DNA from: Candidatus Symbiopectobacterium endolongispinus
GTDB taxonomy: Bacteria; Pseudomonadota; Gammaproteobacteria; Enterobacterales; Enterobacteriaceae
Length of the DNA: 64,000 nt
Direction of reading: 5' to 3'
NCBI RefSeq assembly: GCF_018777385.1
Contig: NZ_JAFJYB010000005.1
Coordinates: forward strand, 1-64,000
Position 1 is the stretch's first letter. Every line of letters begins with the position of its first letter. This document shows positions 29,790 through 43,334 of the stretch, one piece after another. A program made the translations under genes and the position numbers. The notes beneath the pieces were generated by a model that ran no database searches, had not been told where the DNA came from, and saw nothing but the letters and a program-made list of their open reading frames with translations.

Positions 29790-31079
29790 TTATTGCTTTT
29801 GCTCACGAGCAATGGCGCGGTAGCCGATATCATTGCGGTAGAAACTGCCGTTCCAGCGGATATCTTTGGCAACCTCATACGCTTTCTGCTGCGCCAGTGC
29901 GACAGTGCTACCCAAGGCGGTCACGCACAGCACGCGCCCACCGCTGGTGACTACGTCATCGCCACGCAGTGCGGTGCCAGACTGAAACACTTTGCTGTCT
30001 TCCGCTTCTTCCTTTAGTAAGCCGCTGATGACATCGCCGGAAGCGTAGTCACCTGGGTAACCGTCTGCTGCAATCACCACGCCCAGCGCCGGGCGCCCAT
30101 CCCAGACGGACGTTGTCTGATCCAGCTTGCCTTCACAGGCTGCCAGACACATCTCCACCAGATCCGAGCGCAGGCGCATCATGATCGGTTGCGTTTCCGG
30201 ATCGCCAAAGCGGCAGTTAAATTCGATCACATTAGGCTGGCCCGCGTCATCGATCATCAACCCGGCATAAAGGAAACCGGTATAGGTGTTTCCCTCAGCC
30301 TTCATGCCGCGTACTGTTGGCCAAATCACCTGATCCATCACGCGTTGGTGGATCCCATCGGTCACCACCGGTGCAGGAGAGTATGCGCCCATACCGCCCG
30401 TGTTCGGGCCGGTGTCCTTGTCACCCACACGTTTGTGGTCCTGGCTGGTGGCCATTGGCAATACGTTATCGCCGTCGACCATGACGATAAAGCTGGCCTC
30501 TTCCCCTTCCAGAAACTCTTCGATGACGATGCGGTGCCCGGCATCACCAAACGCATTGCCTGCCAGCATATCCTGAACCGCATTTTCTGCTTCTTCCAGC
30601 GTCATGGCAACAATAACGCCTTTGCCTGCCGCCAGGCCGTCAGCCTTGATCACGATAGGCGCACCGTGCTTACGCACATAGGCCAGTGCAGGCTCAACCT
30701 CGGTGAAATTCTGGTAGAACGCGGTGGGGATCTGCTGGCGCGCCAGGAAGTCTTTGGTAAAGGCCTTGGAGACTTCCAATTGTGCAGCAGCTTGAGTCGG
30801 GCCAAAAATCGTCAGACCCGCAGCACGGAAAGCATCAACCACACCAATCACCAGCGGTGCTTCCGGACCAACGATCGTCAAACCAATCTGTTTTTCCTGG
30901 GCAAAAGTAACCAGCGCTGGAATATCGGTAGCGGAGATCGCCACGTTTTGCAGCGCAGGCTCGCGTGCCGTACCCGCATTACCTGGCGCGACATAGACAT
31001 TATCTGCCAGCGGCGACTGGGCGGCTTTCCACGCCAGCGCGTGTTCGCGCCCGCCATTACCAATGATTAAAATGTTCAT
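29790..31079 (-). CDS. purD: Phosphoribosylamine-glycine ligase
   Basis: PurD makes glycinamide ribonucleotide in the second step of purine synthesis, using ATP. The 429-residue ATP-grasp protein equals the E. coli length. It starts MNILIIGNGGREHALAWK at 31079. GKGVIVAMTLEEAE, DKDTGPNTGGMGAYSPAP and EFNCRFGDPETQ are conserved. It is 17 bases downstream of purH in the same operon. Intact. The zraP-zraSR genes present between yjaH and purD in E. coli are absent. Confidence 0.97.
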   Translation of the reverse strand: MNILIIGNGGREHALAWKAAQSPLADNVYVAPGNAGTAREPALQNVAISATDIPALVTFAQEKQIGLTIVGPEAPLVIGVVDAFRAAGLTIFGPTQAAAQLEVSKAFTKDFLARQQIPTAFYQNFTEVEPALAYVRKHGAPIVIKADGLAAGKGVIVAMTLEEAENAVQDMLAGNAFGDAGHRIVIEEFLEGEEASFIVMVDGDNVLPMATSQDHKRVGDKDTGPNTGGMGAYSPAPVVTDGIHQRVMDQVIWPTVRGMKAEGNTYTGFLYAGLMIDDAGQPNVIEFNCRFGDPETQPIMMRLRSDLVEMCLAACEGKLDQTTSVWDGRPALGVVIAADGYPGDYASGDVISGLLKEEAEDSKVFQSGTALRGDDVVTSGGRVLCVTALGSTVALAQQKAYEVAKDIRWNGSFYRNDIGYRAIAREQKQ

Positions 31080-31096
31080 CTGTGCCATATCCTGAA

Positions 31097-32683
31097 TTAG
31101 TGGCGGAAATGGCGCATGTCGGTGAAGATCATGGCAATGCCGTGTTCGTTAGCGGCGGTGATAACCTCGTCATCACGAATGGAGCCCCCCGACTGAATCA
31201 CACAGGTAATGCCAACGGCGGCGGCATCGATACCGTCACGGAACGGGAAGAACGCATCAGAGGCCATTACGGAGCCTTCAACCTGCAATCCTTCGTCACC
31301 GGCTTTAATTCCCGCGATTTTTGCGGAATAGACGCGGCTCATCTGTCCTGCACCGATGCCGACAGTCATATTATCACGGGCATAGACGATGGCATTGGAT
31401 TTGACGAACTTCGCGACTTTCCAGCAGAACAGTGCATCGCGCAGTTCGGTTTCTGTCGGTTGACGCTCTGTGACAACGCGCAGTTGACCCGCATCAACCA
31501 TGCCCAGATCGCGATCCTGTACCAGCAGGCCACCGTTGACGCGTTTGAAATCCAGCCCGGAAACGCGTTGCTGCCATTGGCCGCAAATGAGGACGCGCAC
31601 GTTCTGTTTTGCCGCTGTTACTTTCAAGGCTGCTGCACTGGCTGAGGGCGCGATGATCACTTCTACAAACTGACGACTGATGATCGCTTGCGCGGTTGCT
31701 TCGTCCAATTCGCGGTTAAATGCGATGATGCCGCCAAATGCAGAGGTGGGGTCGGTTTTGTAGGCGCGCTCGTAGGCCGCCAGAATCGACTCGCCAATAG
31801 CAACGCCACAGGGGTTGGCGTGTTTCACGATGACGCATGCTGGTTCGGCGAACTCTTTTACGCACTCCAGTGCCGCATCGGTGTCGGCAATATTGTTGTA
31901 AGACAGCGCTTTACCCTGCAACTGTTCTGCTGTCGCAACAGAGGCATCTTTCAGCGTCTCTTCAATATAGAAGGCGGCCTGCTGATGGCTGTTCTCGCCG
32001 TAACGCATGTCCTGCTTCTTGATGAAGTTCAGGTTCAGCGTGCGCGGGAAGTGGCCGGCCGGCTTATCTGTCTCTCCGTGGTAAGGAGGAACCATCGTGC
32101 CAAAGTAATTGGCAATCATGCTGTCGTAGGCCGCGGTATGTTCAAAGGCTTTAATCGCCAGATTGAAGCGGGTTTCCAACGTCATGGAACGCGCATTGGC
32201 ATCCATTTCGTTGATGATGTCAGTGTAGTCACTGCTTTTTACCACGATAGCGACATCTTTATGGTTCTTGGCGGCGGAACGCACCATGGTCGGGCCGCCA
32301 ATATCGATATTTTCGACGGCATCAGCCAGTGAACAATCGGGGCGGGCCACCGTTTGCGCGAAGGGATACAGGTTTACCACCACCATATCGATGGGGCTGA
32401 TGTCATGTTCTGCCATGATGGCGTCATCCGTGCCGCGACGACCCAGGATCCCGCCGTGTACTTTTGGGTGCAGGGTTTTAACGCGACCATCCATCATCTC
32501 TGGGAAGCCCGTATAGTCGGACACTTCAGTGACGGGTAAGCCCGCATCAGCCAACAGGCGGGCAGTACCGCCAGTGGAAAGCAGCTCCACACCACGTTGA
32601 GAAAGCGCCTGAGCAAATTCAACAATACCGGCTTTGTCAGAAACGCTGAGTAAAGCGCGGCGGATAGGACGAGGTTGTGACAT
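31097..32683 (-). CDS. purH: Bifunctional AICAR transformylase / IMP cyclohydrolase
   Basis: PurH carries out the last two steps to IMP. The N-terminal IMP cyclohydrolase part has [15 protein letters not shown] and [18 protein letters not shown]. The C-terminal transformylase part has [29 protein letters not shown] and the C-terminal DMRHFRH. The protein is 528 residues against 529 in E. coli. One Ala is missing in DAAAVG, and the nearby conserved IQPGGS reads IQSGGS. The frame is otherwise clean, so I treat it as functional but note those changes. Confidence 0.95.
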   Translation of the reverse strand: MSQPRPIRRALLSVSDKAGIVEFAQALSQRGVELLSTGGTARLLADAGLPVTEVSDYTGFPEMMDGRVKTLHPKVHGGILGRRGTDDAIMAEHDISPIDMVVVNLYPFAQTVARPDCSLADAVENIDIGGPTMVRSAAKNHKDVAIVVKSSDYTDIINEMDANARSMTLETRFNLAIKAFEHTAAYDSMIANYFGTMVPPYHGETDKPAGHFPRTLNLNFIKKQDMRYGENSHQQAAFYIEETLKDASVATAEQLQGKALSYNNIADTDAALECVKEFAEPACVIVKHANPCGVAIGESILAAYERAYKTDPTSAFGGIIAFNRELDEATAQAIISRQFVEVIIAPSASAAALKVTAAKQNVRVLICGQWQQRVSGLDFKRVNGGLLVQDRDLGMVDAGQLRVVTERQPTETELRDALFCWKVAKFVKSNAIVYARDNMTVGIGAGQMSRVYSAKIAGIKAGDEGLQVEGSVMASDAFFPFRDGIDAAAVGITCVIQSGGSIRDDEVITAANEHGIAMIFTDMRHFRH

Positions 32684-32818
32684 GGTGATGTATCCCTTGG
32701 CTTTGGATAGGTATAAAAGAACAGTATATGAATGAAGTTTTGCTGTTTTTATCTTTATCTGGATAAAACCGCATTCCTATTCTGTTCTTGTGCGGTAATT
32801 TTGCGCGGGAGAATTGTA

Positions 32819-32834
32819 GCGAAAACGTTTGCGT
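32819..32834. promoter_or_regulatory. PurR operator-like site upstream of purHD
   Basis: GCGAAAACGTTTGCGT matches the PurR palindrome ACGCAAACGTTTGCGT at 14 of 16 positions. It lies about 136 bases before the purH start, as expected for repression of purHD by PurR with hypoxanthine or guanine. Binding is inferred. Confidence 0.7.
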
Positions 32835-32951
32835 GATGCTCGTCTAATTTTAGGGAGAATCTCATTTGTGGATAACGTTGTGCAAAAGTGGGTATAAAGC
32901 GGGGTTTTGCTGTGGAATTCAGCAAACAGTCAATTTTATTCAAAATACCTA

Positions 32952-33130
32952 TTGCAGGCTGCGCGGAACTCCCTACACTGCGCCTCCACTGACACGGCAA
33001 CAGCGACACGCAGTTGCGGTAACAGTCGGAAAGTTAAACGCGAAATTGAAAAATTAACGTTGACTTTTCAGCGGTGCAGCGTAATATACGCCTCCCGCGC
33101 CACGGTAGATGTGGCAACGCTCTTTAACAA
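32952..33130 (+). promoter_or_regulatory. rRNA operon promoters P1 and P2 and boxA
   Basis: P1 is TTGCAG (32952-32957), a 16-base spacer, TACACT (32974-32979) and a GC-rich discriminator (GCGCCTCCACTGAC) typical of stringently controlled rrn promoters. An A/T-rich stretch just upstream may be an UP element. P2 is TTGACT (33060-33065), 16 bases, TAATAT (33082-33087). The antitermination boxA (CGCTCTTTAACAA) is at 33118-33130. The P1 -10 is weaker than the TATAAT of E. coli rrn P1 promoters. Confidence 0.8.
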
Positions 33131-33289
33131 TTAATCAGACAATCTGTGTGGGCACTCACAGGACTTTATCGTAAAGCCTTAGGGCTTAAAAAATAAAAGT
33201 CTTGAAGAGTGAACAACAGTTAATTCATTACGAACTAACAGTAATAATTCTTTGAGCATCGCTTCTCGAGCAGAAGCAAATCAAACTTT

Positions 33290-34831
<1,542 letters not shown>

Positions 34832-34906
34832 CCTAATGATACTGATTCTGTGAAGTGTTCACACAGATTGTCTGATGAAAGAAATCGAGCGGTTAGAAGA
34901 CCTTAT

Positions 34907-34982
34907 AGGCTTGTAGCTCAGGTGGTTAGAGCGCACCCTGATAAGGGTGAGGTCGGTGGTTCAAGTCCACTCAGGCCTACCA
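34907..34982 (+). tRNA. ileT: tRNA-Ile (GAT), one base short in the anticodon loop
   Basis: The sequence is otherwise identical to E. coli tRNA-Ile(GAU) as I remember it: AGGCTTG acceptor, GGTGG T stem and encoded ACCA. Between the anticodon stem arms CACCC and GGGTG there are only six bases, TGATAA, instead of CTGATAA. C32 is missing and the gene is 76 instead of 77 bases long. A six-base anticodon loop would be highly abnormal. Other rrn copies, if present, may supply a normal tRNA; a base-calling error in the C run is possible. Confidence 0.9.
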
Positions 34983-35085
34983 AAATCGTTCTCAATGCTG
35001 CATTGCTCGCCCACTCGCATACTGATGTATGCTTCGCGAACTCGCGCCTTGCTGAGAGCGATTTGGCAAAGGTTTACTATTCGAT

Positions 35086-35161
35086 GGGGCTATAGCTCAG
35101 CTGGGAGAGCGCCTGCTTTGCACGCAGGAGGTCTGCGGTTCGATCCCGCATAGCTCCACCA
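35086..35161 (+). tRNA. alaT: tRNA-Ala (TGC)
   Basis: This 76-base tRNA starts GGGGCTATAGCTCAG, has a normal seven-base anticodon loop with TGC, a GGTTCGATCCC T arm and an encoded CCA. It is the second tRNA of the 16S-23S spacer, the Ile-Ala arrangement found in several enteric rRNA operons. It looks normal. Confidence 0.98.
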
Positions 35162-35223
35162 TTTACCGTCTTGATACCCAATACTTCAGAGTGTACTGTT
35201 TGACAGTATGCTGCGAAGTATTT

Positions 35224-35236
35224 TGCTCTTTAACAA
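35224..35236 (+). promoter_or_regulatory. boxA antitermination site before 23S rRNA
   Basis: TGCTCTTTAACAA is an exact match to the spacer boxA element that recruits NusB-S10 for rRNA antitermination. Confidence 0.85.
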
Positions 35237-35323
35237 GCTGAAAATTGAAACGAGCAATAGTGGCTCACTACCAATATTGTGATTCTCTCAAGCTTTCACA
35301 CCCGAGACATTTTCGGGTTGTGA

Positions 35324-38228
<2,905 letters not shown>

Positions 38229-38414
38229 ACAACGCCGAAGATGTTTTGGTGTTGATTGAGAGACAAAATCGTCTGGAACGATTTTGAACAGCGCGGAGCG
38301 CTGGCCCCGAAGGGGTGAGTATCAGGATGATACGAATAATCACGTGCTCGAGAAGTTCAGCTTGTTGACAGATTGGCATTCATGGCTGAGAAGCGGTGGA
38401 TGTAAAACAGAATA

Positions 38415-38534
38415 TGCCTGGCGGCGATAGCGCGGTGGTCCCACCTGACCCCATGTCGAACTCAGAAGTGAAACGCCGTAGCGCCGATGGTAGTGTGGGG
38501 CTTCCCCATGTGAGAGTAGGGAACTGCCAGGCTT
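38415..38534 (+). rRNA. rrf: 5S ribosomal RNA
   Basis: This 120-base gene starts TGCCTGGCGGC and ends CTGCCAGGC, with the conserved GTAGCGCGGTGGTCCCACC and CGAACTCAGAAGTGAAACGC regions. It lies 186 bases after 23S; that gap contains only spacer sequence. Confidence 0.97.
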
Positions 38535-38548
38535 TTAATATAGCGAAG

Positions 38549-38575
38549 GGGCTGTCCGAAAGGACAGCCCTTTTT
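38549..38575 (+). terminator. rRNA operon terminator
   Basis: GGGCTGTCC (38549-38557), loop GAAA, GGACAGCCC (38562-38570) and T5. A strong intrinsic terminator 14 bases after 5S. Confidence 0.93.
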
Positions 38576-38891
38576 GCTGTGCGTGGTTTTTAGCGTAACC
38601 GTAACGCGCAAATAATCCCATACCGTTTATATGCATTAATTTGCCCCTCCTCATGTGTTTAAACGCCTGAAAATGGCTGAATGAATTAGCTTTAATTATG
38701 TACAAACCTATCTTAATACCAGGTTGTGAGCTTGCTCATCCCGCTTCGTCACTATTTCGACTAAAACAGATAAGCCCTGATAAAAAATGCCAGGTGCATG
38801 TCGTGTCTCTGTACAACCTGCACGCATTGACGTGGGGTTAAAACCTGCAAACAAGCCAAAAAGCTGTCGGCTGCTCATAAAGGAGTAGATT
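38576..38891. other. Intergenic region between rRNA operon and ytfQ
   Basis: This stretch of 316 bases is A/T-rich in its first half and has no convincing gene. It should contain the ytfQ promoter and perhaps remnants of lost genes, but I recognise no specific site. AAAGGAGTAG just before 38892 is the ytfQ ribosome site. Confidence 0.5.
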
Positions 38892-39848
38892 ATGTACAGG
38901 CGTTTACTGGTCGCAATGGCTGTCGCTACAGCATTATGTGGCGCAACACAGGCTTCGGCGCTCACCGTGGGATTTTCTCAAATCGGTTCCGAGTCGGGAT
39001 GGCGCTCTGCTGAAACCAAAGTCTCTAAACAGGAAGCAGAAAAACGGGGTATCACCTTAAAAATCGCGGATGCGCAACAGAAACAAGAAAACCAGATCAA
39101 AGCAGTAAGATCGTTTATCACACAAGGCGTTGATGCCATTTTTATCGCGCCCGTGGTTGCAACGAGTTGGACGCCAGTACTTCAGGAAGCCAAGGAAGCA
39201 AAAATACCGGTATTCCTGCTGGACCGTATGATCGATGTTAACGATCCCTCTTTGTATACCGCTGCGGTTGCTTCTGGCAGCGTCTACGAAGGTAAGGTGG
39301 CTGCCGAATGGCTGCTGAAGGATGTGGCTGGTCAGCCCTGTAACGTTGTTGAGCTGCAAGGCACGGTGGGATCGAGCGTTGCAATAAACCGCAAAAAAGG
39401 GTTTGTTGACGGCATCGCTGCTTCTCCGAATGTGAAGATCATACGCTCTCAATCAGGCGATTTTACCCGCAGCAAGGGTAAAGAGGTGATGGAAAGCTTC
39501 ATCAAAGCGGAGCAGAACGGCAAGAATATCTGCGCGGTTTATGCCCATAACGATGATATGGCGATCTGTGCCATTCAGGCCATTAAAGAGGCCGGATTAA
39601 AACCGGGCTCGCAAATTAAAGTGGTTTCTATAGATGCTGTTACCGATATTTTTAAAGCAATGATCGACGGTGAAGCCAATGCCACAGTAGAGCTGACGCC
39701 AAATATGGCTGGCCCGGCATTTGATGCGTTAATTGCCTTGAAAAAAGAAGGAAAGCAGCCACAGAAATTTATTCAGACTGAATCAAGATTATTATTGCCG
39801 GATACGGCGCCAGCGGAATACCAATCCAAAAAAGACCTCGGTTATTAA
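38892..39848 (+). CDS. ytfQ: Galactofuranose-type ABC transporter, periplasmic binding protein YtfQ
   Basis: The 318-residue protein has the same length as E. coli YtfQ, which binds galactofuranose and galactopyranose. A signal peptide (about 1-23, ending TQASA) is followed by a sugar-binding fold. Conserved segments are LTVGFSQIGSESGWR, LKIADAQQKQENQIKAVRSF, VDAIFIAPVVATSW and NVVELQGTVGSSVAI. Some residues near the binding cleft differ from E. coli (SIDAVTDI instead of SIDGVPDI, LLDRMIDV instead of LLDRSIDV), so ligand preference may differ or binding may be weakening. First gene of the operon; frame intact. Confidence 0.9.
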   Translation: MYRRLLVAMAVATALCGATQASALTVGFSQIGSESGWRSAETKVSKQEAEKRGITLKIADAQQKQENQIKAVRSFITQGVDAIFIAPVVATSWTPVLQEAKEAKIPVFLLDRMIDVNDPSLYTAAVASGSVYEGKVAAEWLLKDVAGQPCNVVELQGTVGSSVAINRKKGFVDGIAASPNVKIIRSQSGDFTRSKGKEVMESFIKAEQNGKNICAVYAHNDDMAICAIQAIKEAGLKPGSQIKVVSIDAVTDIFKAMIDGEANATVELTPNMAGPAFDALIALKKEGKQPQKFIQTESRLLLPDTAPAEYQSKKDLGY

Positions 39849-39854
39849 GCCTGA

Positions 39855-39883
39855 TAACGATGGCGTGCAATGCGCCATCGTTA
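39855..39883 (+). repeat. Hairpin between ytfQ and ytfR
   Basis: TAACGATGGCG (39855-39865) and CGCCATCGTTA (39873-39883) form a perfect 11-bp stem without a T tract. Such hairpins after binding-protein genes usually protect the upstream mRNA and keep transporter subunits at lower levels. Confidence 0.65.
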
Positions 39884-39957
39884 CCTGATGTTTTAGGCGT
39901 AATCAATAAGGTTGTGTTTTGACCAACACCCAAACGCAAGTGGCATAGGTGAGTCTG

Positions 39958-41451
39958 ATGGACACTGAATTGCTGTTGGACATCCAGGGAATGAGCGTCG
40001 ATTTCACGCTACGCAAAGGGGAAATTGTTGCTTTGCTGGGTGAAAACGGTGCGGGAAAATCGACGCTGATAAAAGCATTGACCGGGGTTTATCGGCGTTC
40101 AGCAGGAGCGATTTTTCTCGAAGGTAACGCTATCGATCCGTTAAACACTGCACACGCGCAATCCTTGGGCATCGGTACCGTTTACCAAGAGGTCAACCTT
40201 TTACCCAATCTGTCGGTGGCGGCGAATTTGTTTTTGGGTCGGGAACCCTTGCGCTTCGGCATGATTGATCAGAAAGAAATGGCGCGGCTTGCCAGAGAAA
40301 TTGTTGCCTACTACGGGCTACGGATAGATGTTACCGATCCTTTAGGCAATTACTCGATCGCCATTCAGCAGATTATTGCTATCGCTCGTGCGGTCGATCT
40401 TTCCGCCAAAGTACTGATCCTTGATGAACCCACTGCCAGCCTGGATGCGAATGAGGTCGATATGCTGTTCGGCATTCTGTCCCATTTGCGTGAGCACGGT
40501 GTGGGCATGATTTTTGTCACCCATTTTCTCGATCAGGTTTATCGCCTTAGCGATCGTATCACCGTGTTGCGTAACGGCAAACTGGTGGGCAGTGAAATGA
40601 CGGCGGCGTTGCCACGTATCGATCTGGTACAGATGATGCTGGGCCACAGTTTTGATGAATCGCTATTAAAGCGCTCAGCCCATGCGACTGAAACCGGCGA
40701 TCCTTTGGTCGAGTTTCGTGGCTATGGTCGTCGTAATATGGTTGATCCCTTTGATTTGTCCGTTGCGCCAGGCGAAACTGTCGGGCTAGCGGGATTATTG
40801 GGATCGGGTCGCACAGAAACCGCTCAGCTCGTCTTTGGTATTAAAACGCCAGATAGCGGTGAAGCCAGAGTTGATGGTCAGTCCGTCTCCATTCGGAGCC
40901 CACGCAAGGCGGGCAAGCTGGGTTTTGGTTATTGCCCTGAAGATCGCAAAATCGAGGGCATCGTCGGTTCAGCGACCGTTCGAGAAAACATTATTCTGGC
41001 GTTGCAGGCCCAGCGCGGGTGGTTGCGTCTGCTGGCGTTAAAAGAGCAAACCCGCATTGCAGAAATGTTCATTGAGAGATTGGGGATACGCACGCCGGGT
41101 CCTGAACAGGAAATTCAGTATCTGTCTGGCGGCAACCAACAAAAGGTGTTGCTGTCGCGCTGGCTGGCGACAGAACCGCGTTTTCTCATTCTTGATGAGC
41201 CGACGCGTGGCATTGATGTTGGGGCCCATGCCGAAATCATTCGTTTGATAGAAAAACTGTGTGAGCGCGGTATGGCGCTGCTGGTTATCTCTTCTGAGCT
41301 GGAAGAGCTGACCGGTTACGCCGACCGTATCATTGTGTTGCGCGATAGAAAGCAGGTGGCACATCTGGCGCATCAGGAGATTTCCGTTGCTGCCGTGATG
41401 CAAGCCATTGCATTACAACCAGGAGGTGCGCATGACGGACAGCAATGTTAA
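39958..41451 (+). CDS. ytfR: Sugar ABC transporter ATP-binding protein YtfR (short N-terminal deletion)
   Basis: This tandem ATPase of about 497 residues energises the importer. The first domain has Walker A GENGAGKST and Walker B VLILDEPTAS, and an unusual signature (SIAIQQ) resembling that of E. coli YtfR. The second has LLGSGRTE, LSGGNQQKVLLSRWL and LILDEPTRGID. Between DIQGMS and VDFTLRKGEI about eleven residues found in E. coli (KFFPGVKALDN) are absent, an in-frame loss that removes the aromatic A-loop and a strand. AGGTGAG precedes the ATG at 39958. It may be partly or wholly inactive despite an open frame. Confidence 0.85.
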   Translation: MDTELLLDIQGMSVDFTLRKGEIVALLGENGAGKSTLIKALTGVYRRSAGAIFLEGNAIDPLNTAHAQSLGIGTVYQEVNLLPNLSVAANLFLGREPLRFGMIDQKEMARLAREIVAYYGLRIDVTDPLGNYSIAIQQIIAIARAVDLSAKVLILDEPTASLDANEVDMLFGILSHLREHGVGMIFVTHFLDQVYRLSDRITVLRNGKLVGSEMTAALPRIDLVQMMLGHSFDESLLKRSAHATETGDPLVEFRGYGRRNMVDPFDLSVAPGETVGLAGLLGSGRTETAQLVFGIKTPDSGEARVDGQSVSIRSPRKAGKLGFGYCPEDRKIEGIVGSATVRENIILALQAQRGWLRLLALKEQTRIAEMFIERLGIRTPGPEQEIQYLSGGNQQKVLLSRWLATEPRFLILDEPTRGIDVGAHAEIIRLIEKLCERGMALLVISSELEELTGYADRIIVLRDRKQVAHLAHQEISVAAVMQAIALQPGGAHDGQQC

Positions 41452-42442
41452 ACCCGTGCGTCGGGTGCGCTTCGGCGTCAGTAAAGGGCTACCACAGATT
41501 GCGGCGTTGGTGGTCATCCTGTTAATCGATAGCCTGGTAGCGCCCAACTTCTTTTCGCTGCATATGCAAGATGGCCGTTTGTTCGGTAGCCTGATCGATA
41601 TCCTTAATCGCGGCGCGCCGGTCGCATTGCTGGCATTGGGCATGACGCTGGTGATCGCCACCGGTGGTATTGATCTTTCGGTGGGGGCGGTGATGGCTAT
41701 CGCCGGTGCCACGGCAGCGAGCCTTGCGGCGCAAGGGTATGCGTTGCCGGTGATTCTACTGGCGGCAGTGCTCACTGGCGCAGTGTGCGGGCTGTGGAGT
41801 GGTTTTCTGGTCGCTGTGTTACAGATCCAGCCGATTGTGGCGACCTTGATGCTGATGGTGGCTGGTCGTGGTGTCGCACAACTGATTACCGAAGGGCAGA
41901 TTATTACCTTCGCACACCCTGCACTGGCACATCTGGGCAGCGGCTCGTTGTTCTACCTGCCAATGCCGGTGATTATCGCCTGTGCCATGCTGCTTTTGCT
42001 CTGGTTACTGACACGTAAAACCGCGTTGGGATTATTTATTGAAGCGGTGGGTATCAATGTTCGCTCTGCCAGAAACGCGGGCATCAGCACGCGCCTGATC
42101 CTGATTTCTGTCTATGTCATCTGCGGTATCTGTGCTGCGGTTGCGGGTGTCATTATTACGGCCGAAATTCGCGGTGCGGATGCGAACAATGCCGGTTTGT
42201 GGCTTGAACTGGATGCGATTCTGGCGGTGGTGATCGGCGGCGGCTCTCTGCTTGGGGGCCGTTTCAATCTGCTGCTTTCGGTTATTGTGGCATTGATTAT
42301 TCAAAGTATGAACACCGGTATTCTGCTGGCGGGGTACAAGCCAGAGCTGAACCTGGTGCTCAAGGCGTTGGTGGTGTTGGTGGTGCTGATCATGCAGTCT
42401 CCGCGCTTCTCGCTGCGCCGTCTGTCGCGGAGGCACGAATAA
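41432..42442 (+). CDS. ytfT: Sugar ABC transporter permease YtfT
   Basis: The 336-residue membrane protein of the RbsC family aligns throughout with E. coli YtfT. It has about nine to ten hydrophobic spans. The GGIDLSVGAVMAIAGA motif and the EAVGINVRSARNAGI cytoplasmic loop that contacts the ATPase are present, as is GLWLELDAILAVVIGGGSLLGG. I chose the ATG at 41432 (MTDSNVKP), which overlaps the end of ytfR by 20 bases; its last base is the first of yjfF. No lesion. Confidence 0.92.
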   Translation: MTDSNVKPVRRVRFGVSKGLPQIAALVVILLIDSLVAPNFFSLHMQDGRLFGSLIDILNRGAPVALLALGMTLVIATGGIDLSVGAVMAIAGATAASLAAQGYALPVILLAAVLTGAVCGLWSGFLVAVLQIQPIVATLMLMVAGRGVAQLITEGQIITFAHPALAHLGSGSLFYLPMPVIIACAMLLLLWLLTRKTALGLFIEAVGINVRSARNAGISTRLILISVYVICGICAAVAGVIITAEIRGADANNAGLWLELDAILAVVIGGGSLLGGRFNLLLSVIVALIIQSMNTGILLAGYKPELNLVLKALVVLVVLIMQSPRFSLRRLSRRHE

Positions 42443-43334
42443 TGCTGAAACGAAATATTCCGCTGTTGATTACGCTCGTGGTTTTTATCGTCGGCTATCT
42501 GTTTTGCCTGAGCCAGTTTCCGGGATTTGCTTCCACGCGCGTGTTCTTCAACCTGCTGACGGATAATGCCTTTATCGGGATCGTCGCTGTCGGCATGACC
42601 TTTGTGATTCTCTCCGGTCGGATCGATCTCTCCGTCGGCTTGGTGATCGCCTTTACCGGCGTGCTATTAGCTAAGCTGATTGGTACCTATGGTATGCATC
42701 CCGGCTATGCCATTGCGCTGGCGCTGGTGATGGGGGCGGCATTCGGTGCCCTAATGTGGTGGATTATCGACACCCTGAAACTGCCTGCGTTTATCATCAC
42801 GCTGGCCGGTATGTTCTTTGTGCGCGGCATGAGCTTTATTGTCTCTCAGGAGTCTATCCCGATTGAACACCCCGTGTATCAACAATTTGCCGGATTGGCG
42901 TGGCGTATGCCCGGTGGGGGACGCCTGACTTTTTTGGCGTTGATCATGCTGATGACGGTGATTGTCGGGATGGTCTTGGCGCATCGCACCTGTTTTGGCC
43001 ATCGCGTTTACGCCATTGGCGGCAATATCACTTCAGCGGAGCTGATGGGGTGCGGGTGAGAAAAACCACCATTCAAATCTACATGTTTTCCAGTACGCTG
43101 GCGGTGTTGTCCGGCATTGTGTTCCCGCTCTATACCTCCGCGGGTTACGCGCTGGCTGCGAGCGGCGTGGAGCTGGATGCGATTGCGGCAGTGGTGATTG
43201 GCGGTACGCTCCTGACCGGCGGCGTCGGCACGGTACTGGGCACCTTCTTTGGGGTGCTGATTCAAGGTCTGATTCAAACCTATATCACCTTTGATGGCAC
43301 GCTCAGCTCCTGGTGGACCAAGATAGTTATTGGC
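42442..43334 (+). pseudogene. yjfF: Sugar ABC transporter permease YjfF, frameshifted and 3' truncated
   Basis: The second permease of the importer starts MLKRNIPLLI at 42442, overlapping ytfT by one base. It follows E. coli YjfF through [11 protein letters not shown] frameshift near 43047 then gives a stop at 43057-43059; the other frame continues ([13 protein letters not shown] to [11 protein letters not shown]). Homology ends at 43334, where the last roughly 30 residues are replaced by hdfR sequence in opposite orientation. Within the first part, ILSGRIDLSVG replaces the usual GGIDLSVG glycine. The importer therefore lacks one of its two permeases. Confidence 0.88.
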
